NCBI GenBank assembly: GCA_002315625.1
Contig: DCHH01000120.1
Location: 19,842-45,860, forward strand
Direction of reading: 5' to 3'
DNA: 26,019 nucleotides
Source of the DNA: Bacteroidales bacterium UBA1757
GTDB taxonomy: Bacteria > Bacteroidota > Bacteroidia > Bacteroidales > UBA1402
The position numbers and the translations under genes are program-made. Below are positions 21,941-26,019 of this stretch, in pieces; the first letter of the stretch is position 1, and every line of letters starts with the position of its first letter. A model generated the notes under the pieces. That model was not told the DNA's origin and did not search any database. It worked only from the letters and a program-made list of their open reading frames with translations.

Positions 21941-23626
21941 ATGAAAAGAGAACTTTCCTACTTTCTGGCCGTCTGCGTGGCGGCAATGGTGTTTAACTCC
22001 TGCAGTAAAGAAGAACAACCTGCACCGGAGCCTGAACCTTCAGTTGTCAAGGTGACTGATATTTTTGTTACCCCGTCAGTTATGTCTCTGAACATAGGTG
22101 AAACAAAAGCTTTCACGGTCAAATTAGCCCCGGAGAATGCCACCGATAAAACTGTCAGCTTTTCATCGTCAGACGAAAAGGTTGCGACTGTCGATTCCAA
22201 CGGAACCGTTACAGCGGTCGCGGCCGGAAACGCAAGTGTGACTGTTGCTGCCAATGGCGGATTATGTAAGGTAACATGTTCCGTCGTGGTAAGCGAGCCT
22301 AAGTCTGTGGCTGACTATGCATATCTGTTCTATGCCTCAGGAGATGAGAATCTGGATAACGATTTCGTTGAGTATTTAACTGATATTTTCGAGAAAGGCC
22401 CTACTGAGAAAGTGCGTTATATTATCCAGTACACCCCACAGGCAAGTTCTATTCAGATAGTTCCCGAGTTGAAACACACTTATCGGATGGTTGTGAAGAA
22501 GGCTGTGAAACTGACAACTGAAAAGGTGTATGAAGGAACCACCAAACAGGACACCCTTGCTGCGAGAGCCAGGTATCTGTATAATCTGATCAAGGAAGCA
22601 AAGGATAAGGATGGTTTTTCATATTATGAAGAATCCGAATTGAAGAGACTGTGGGAACCTGATACCTTGAGGAATTTCATTAATTGGATTGATGCGAATT
22701 ATACGGCAAACAACTATTTCATTGATATCTCCGGTCACGGCGCGGGATGGGACCCTGCTCAGGATTATTTCAAGAAGAATGTCGTAACCAAGGGATTGTC
22801 ATGGGATTACAATTTCGGTGATGATAATGATTCATCCTCTGTCCCGATGACTGCCAGGGAAATCGGTGAAGGAATCAGCAGGAGTTCGGCCGCTTCCAAG
22901 GTCTGTGTCTATATGGATGCCTGCTGTATGAATACTATTGAGAATGTCTCAGAAATTGCAAAGTCCGGTGCCTCCTATCTTATCGCATCCTGTTCCTCTA
23001 CAAAAGGAATCGAGATGTCTGAGCTTATGGACGTTCTGAACACTGATGCGGCTCCGTTCTCTGCGTATAAGAAAATCCGCGACATTATTGTTGATAATGA
23101 TCTGACGGATTATGATGAAAGTATCTGGGAACTGTCGAAAGTGGCAACGCTGAATGCGGAAATTAAAATACTGGTTGATACTATTGTCAAGACATACGAT
23201 GACAATAAGGACAATTACAATCAATACGTCAAGGATTTGTATAACGGAAATGAATGGAGTTGCTTTGATTTTTCACAGCTCGTCACAAATTTACAGAATG
23301 CACCCGACACTGTCTTCTCTGAGGGAGTCAGACTTCAGGCTCGGAAAGTAATGGACAAACTCAATGCTGCGGTGAGCACAAGTTACGTCGATAAATATGA
23401 TAAGGAGTATGAAGATCTGCCGATGAATACACTTGTGTATATCGTCAAGAAGGATAAATACGCCTCCAATGAGTCTGAGTATGAACAGGTTATTTCAAAG
23501 TCGGCATTTTGCGTTGAGACAGGCTGGAACAAATTCCTGAGCATACTTGATTGGGAGGACGAAGAAAAGGACGAAGATGAGGATGAAGACGAGGACGAAG
23601 ATGAGGACGAAGACGAGGATGAATGA
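21941..23626 (+). CDS. Clostripain-family (C11) peptidase lipoprotein with BIG2 domain
   Basis: A 561-residue exported protease. Residues 1-21 form a lipoprotein signal (NSC, Cys21), followed by a Pro/Glu linker. Residues about 40-115 are a bacterial Ig-like BIG2 domain (VTPSVMSLNIGETKAFTV, SSSDEKVATVDSNGTVTAVAAG). The C11 domain spans about 120-535: catalytic His266 in ISGHGAGWD and Cys328 in MDACCMN. C11 enzymes cleave after basic residues. The last ~23 residues are almost purely alternating Asp and Glu. ATG 21941 is chosen over GTG 21848 because it starts the signal peptide and follows a -7 element at 21909. It is a monocistronic gene next to the IS66 element. Confidence 0.93.
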   Translation: MKRELSYFLAVCVAAMVFNSCSKEEQPAPEPEPSVVKVTDIFVTPSVMSLNIGETKAFTVKLAPENATDKTVSFSSSDEKVATVDSNGTVTAVAAGNASVTVAANGGLCKVTCSVVVSEPKSVADYAYLFYASGDENLDNDFVEYLTDIFEKGPTEKVRYIIQYTPQASSIQIVPELKHTYRMVVKKAVKLTTEKVYEGTTKQDTLAARARYLYNLIKEAKDKDGFSYYEESELKRLWEPDTLRNFINWIDANYTANNYFIDISGHGAGWDPAQDYFKKNVVTKGLSWDYNFGDDNDSSSVPMTAREIGEGISRSSAASKVCVYMDACCMNTIENVSEIAKSGASYLIASCSSTKGIEMSELMDVLNTDAAPFSAYKKIRDIIVDNDLTDYDESIWELSKVATLNAEIKILVDTIVKTYDDNKDNYNQYVKDLYNGNEWSCFDFSQLVTNLQNAPDTVFSEGVRLQARKVMDKLNAAVSTSYVDKYDKEYEDLPMNTLVYIVKKDKYASNESEYEQVISKSAFCVETGWNKFLSILDWEDEEKDEDEDEDEDEDEDEDEDE

Positions 23627-23694
23627 TATTCAGTGTGATAAACAAACTTCAAGACCCTTGTTAACGATTGGGAATATTCCAGTATGCCGATTCA

Positions 23695-23722
23695 GGATGC
23701 CCTTCACGAAATCAGGGCATCC
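23695..23722. terminator. Hairpin between convergent genes
   Basis: A perfect 9-bp stem GGATGCCCT / AGGGCATCC has a 10-nt loop. It overlaps the last codons and stop of the GH51 gene (stop at 23712-23714) and lies ~70 bp behind the C11 gene. It could act as a bidirectional terminator, although no clear T tract follows. Confidence 0.5.
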
Positions 23723-26019
23723 CTATCGTCAGCACACCGGCTGAGTAGGGCTCGACCTGAAGGGAAATCTTATTGTCTGAGGGGAGGATTTCCTGGGTCT
23801 TGCGGGCAACGGCATCCTTATGCTCCATGCTGTTGCTGACCTTCAGGCTGCCGGGGGCGAAATATTCGTATGAGGCATCGGAAATCCCCTTCCAGTCACC
23901 GGAAATGTCCAGTGTGCAGGGCTTTTCCGTCGGATTGACAATCTTGACAATGACCTCCTGACCGTTTTCGGAAAGGGTTGTCATGACGCTCAGAGACTTG
24001 GTGTCGCCCGTGTATGAGAGGCGGTACCTTGAAAAATGGTCATACCAGAGTTCGGTGACCTGGTAATTCGGTGCCACGAAAACATCCTTGTAGTCGAAAT
24101 TGATGAAGGCATTGTTCCAGTCCGGGGAATCGGTGCGACGGATGAACAGGGCGGCAGCCCCCATCGCCACGACGTCACGAGCCTCGCAGGCATTGAGGAA
24201 ACCTCCCGCAAAGAGGCCGGTTCTCCAGTCGATACTCTGCAGGTTCCATTCGGAAATGAAGAGTCTGATGTTCGGGTTCGGTCCTTCGGCAATCATCTTG
24301 GCATAGCGGTCGTACTGCTCCCCAAGTCTTTGCGGGCCTGTGGCATAGCCGTTCTGCCCTTCGTAGTGGTGCAGGCTGAGGTAGTCGAAATAGCGTCCGG
24401 AGCGGTTGATGAAACCGGCATCCTCGGGGAATCCGCCGCAGGCAATGATGCGGATTGTCGGATCGACGGCCCGCATGGCGGTGGAGAACTCACGGACAGC
24501 CGCTTCATATTTCTCTATGCCCATTTCCCACATTTCGTTGTCGATTTCCCAGTACTTGACGTTGTAGGGCTCAGGGTGTCCGTTGGCGGCCCGTTTGGCC
24601 CCCCATTCGCCGGTAGCGGGTTCGTTGCAGTAGCGCACCCAGTTGACGGCGTCGGCAAGAATCTGGTCGTGCTCTTCGGCGGGACGCTCAAAATGGACGG
24701 AAACCACGATGACGGGCTCTGTGTTCACTTCGCGGCAAAAACGGATAAACTCGTCTGTGCCGAAGCAGTTCTGGTCATAGTCCATCCACATCCAGTGGGG
24801 CCAGCGTTGGCGCTGCTCCTGCGGACCGATGCCCCATTGCCAGTAGTATTGTGCGACGTAGCCGCCCCCCGGCCAGCGAAGGCAGGTGGGATGGAGGTCC
24901 TTGACGGTTTGAAGGATATCGGGACGGAAGCCGCCGTTGGCCTTGCCAGTTGCAGTGGATAGGGTCACCTGATCGACTTGGACGGCGCCGTTCTCCACAC
25001 AGATTGCAAAATCGGCATCGCCGTTATAATCGCCGGCGGGGAGTGAAATGTCGTATTTTGTCCACTCTTTTCCAGGGGTACCGAGCCTCTGTTCCGCAAT
25101 GAATTTGTCGCCTTGACGGAGCCCTACTGAGAGGAGCCCCTCACCCTTGGCGTAAATGGAACCGACGAAGGTCTCGCCGGCAATGACGTTCTGCGGACCT
25201 TGTTGGATGCCGCTTTTGGTGGTGGCGGTGATTTTTTGCGAATAGTCCATATTGATGGCATCACCTTTTACAAGTGCATACTGTGCCTCCCCGAAAGGCG
25301 TCCACTGGGGGGCCACAGCTGGAATCCTGACATCTTCGGGAGTCCCCTCGAAATAGGTGATATCCCCCTTTGGAGAGGTTACGCGGATGTTGCGGTAGGT
25401 GGCTTCGGTATAGTTGACCCAGAAAACGATATCGTTGTGGCCGGTACTCTCTAACTGCTTGTCGGAAAGGACTTTCTTTCCGTCCCAATAGACGGTGACG
25501 GAGTTTGCGCGGCATACTATGCGGAGTTTGTGCCAATCCTGGTTTTCGTTGATTTGCGACGATGTGGCTGTCTGGGAGACTATTGGGTCGAACGTCTTGA
25601 TCATGCGTGCCGGCCATCCCCCTCTTGCGGGCATCTCTTTTTCCACTAACTTGGCAATTGAGAAATTGGGAGCGGTGGCTTGAACCTGAGCTTTGGCTTT
25701 TGCTTCGGCATCGGCGGCTGCCCGAATCTGTGATTCCGTCTGGGCGGGGGTGAAGGTGCGAACCTCGTAGTATGGGTTGTGGAGCCGCACGAAGTATGGC
25801 TCGCCGTCGGACTGGCTCTTGACGGCAAAGCGGATGTCCATCAGTCCTCCGCTCCAGGAGCGACGGGCAAGGCGGTAGGAGCGCCAGTTGACCTCCATTG
25901 AGATGTCATAGTCGTCTGAATCAATGGTTGTTATGTTCAACGGTTGCTCGTATCGGGTCGGGGAGTGGAGCACCTGGTCGTCGTCCATGTACCATCCGTC
26001 GAAGTATCCGTCGCGGGGG
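23712..26019 (-). CDS. GH51 alpha-L-arabinofuranosidase, 5' end beyond the window
   Basis: At least 768 codons are present. The frame stays open to the window edge (upstream of the ATG at 25988 it reads PRDGYFDGWY), so the true N-terminus lies outside. Three parts are visible. An N-terminal region of a concanavalin/laminin-G-like kind (to about residue 225, counting from that ATG) contains WHKLRIVCRANSVTVYWDGK. A carbohydrate-binding-like segment follows at about 230-350. The GH51 barrel starts around CLRWPGGGYVAQYYWQWGIGP; its acid/base Glu is in YWEIDNEMW and its nucleophile Glu in LFISEWNLQS. A C-terminal beta domain ends the protein. The enzyme releases arabinose from arabinan or arabinoxylan. 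Confidence 0.93.
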   Translation of the reverse strand, partial: PRDGYFDGWYMDDDQVLHSPTRYEQPLNITTIDSDDYDISMEVNWRSYRLARRSWSGGLMDIRFAVKSQSDGEPYFVRLHNPYYEVRTFTPAQTESQIRAAADAEAKAKAQVQATAPNFSIAKLVEKEMPARGGWPARMIKTFDPIVSQTATSSQINENQDWHKLRIVCRANSVTVYWDGKKVLSDKQLESTGHNDIVFWVNYTEATYRNIRVTSPKGDITYFEGTPEDVRIPAVAPQWTPFGEAQYALVKGDAINMDYSQKITATTKSGIQQGPQNVIAGETFVGSIYAKGEGLLSVGLRQGDKFIAEQRLGTPGKEWTKYDISLPAGDYNGDADFAICVENGAVQVDQVTLSTATGKANGGFRPDILQTVKDLHPTCLRWPGGGYVAQYYWQWGIGPQEQRQRWPHWMWMDYDQNCFGTDEFIRFCREVNTEPVIVVSVHFERPAEEHDQILADAVNWVRYCNEPATGEWGAKRAANGHPEPYNVKYWEIDNEMWEMGIEKYEAAVREFSTAMRAVDPTIRIIACGGFPEDAGFINRSGRYFDYLSLHHYEGQNGYATGPQRLGEQYDRYAKMIAEGPNPNIRLFISEWNLQSIDWRTGLFAGGFLNACEARDVVAMGAAALFIRRTDSPDWNNAFINFDYKDVFVAPNYQVTELWYDHFSRYRLSYTGDTKSLSVMTTLSENGQEVIVKIVNPTEKPCTLDISGDWKGISDASYEYFAPGSLKVSNSMEHKDAVARKTQEILPSDNKISLQVEPYSAGVLTIGMP

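Noticed and set aside
24036..24962. A 308-codon plus-strand frame inside the GH51 gene
   Set aside because: Antisense shadow of a well-supported enzyme, with no promoter or recognisable domain.

Overview
The window looks like a chromosomal stretch of a gut-type Bacteroidales (Bacteroidota; Muribaculaceae or Prevotellaceae would fit, but I cannot fix the family). The main evidence is the repeated Bacteroidota-type promoter (TTTG, about 19-21 nt, TAnnTTTG) upstream of many genes. Supporting evidence is lipoproteins with short lipoboxes, a clostripain-type C11 lipoprotein, a DUF4332 protein, and plant-cell-wall enzymes (GH51, GH105, CE15). No rRNA, tRNA or CRISPR array was seen.

Layout. 1-2118 (+): the 3' end of uvrA and an ABC-F ATPase. 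2119-2556: no gene, but a three-unit array of a ~104-bp hairpin repeat. 2557-3315 (-): a short-chain dehydrogenase. 3696-7397 (+): two AAA+/DUF4143 ATPases flanking a ZIP metal transporter, followed by an in-frame remnant of a third DUF4143 end. 7494-8516 (+): a type I asparaginase, followed by a second, two-unit copy of the hairpin array. 8843-11773 (+): a tight three-gene operon made of a Nudix/NrtR-like regulator, an unrecognised 434-aa protein and an ADP-ribosylglycohydrolase. Its promoter carries two near-identical 15-bp palindromes. 11918-15554 (-): a CE15-like esterase lipoprotein behind the transcription factor Tex. 15711-16118 (+): a DUF4332 protein with a clear promoter and terminator. 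16197-19848 (-): an envelope gene set made of a lipoprotein fusing peptide deformylase to DUF3089, an exported metallo-beta-lactamase-fold protein, and a GH105 hydrolase. 19871-21819: an intact IS66-family element with 8-bp target duplications. 21941-23626 (+): a BIG2/C11 peptidase lipoprotein with a polyacidic tail. 23712-26019 (-): a GH51 arabinofuranosidase, cut off by the window edge.

How the parts work together. GH105, CE15 and GH51 point to growth on pectin, xylan or arabinan, but no SusC/SusD pair is visible, so this is not a complete utilisation locus. The Nudix-to-ADP-ribosylglycohydrolase operon suggests ADP-ribose turnover: the hydrolase releases ADP-ribose, and the Nudix protein may sense or cleave it and control the operon.

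The most unusual items are the following. (1) Hairpin-repeat arrays sit behind two unrelated genes, with complementary segments in their first and last units. (2) Paired operators lie on the Nudix promoter. (3) A deformylase-DUF3089 lipoprotein is predicted to be exported. (4) The IS66 copy has landed between that lipoprotein gene and what appears to be its promoter. (5) A 37-39-nt palindrome with a conserved loop lies in sense orientation just behind two different stop codons.
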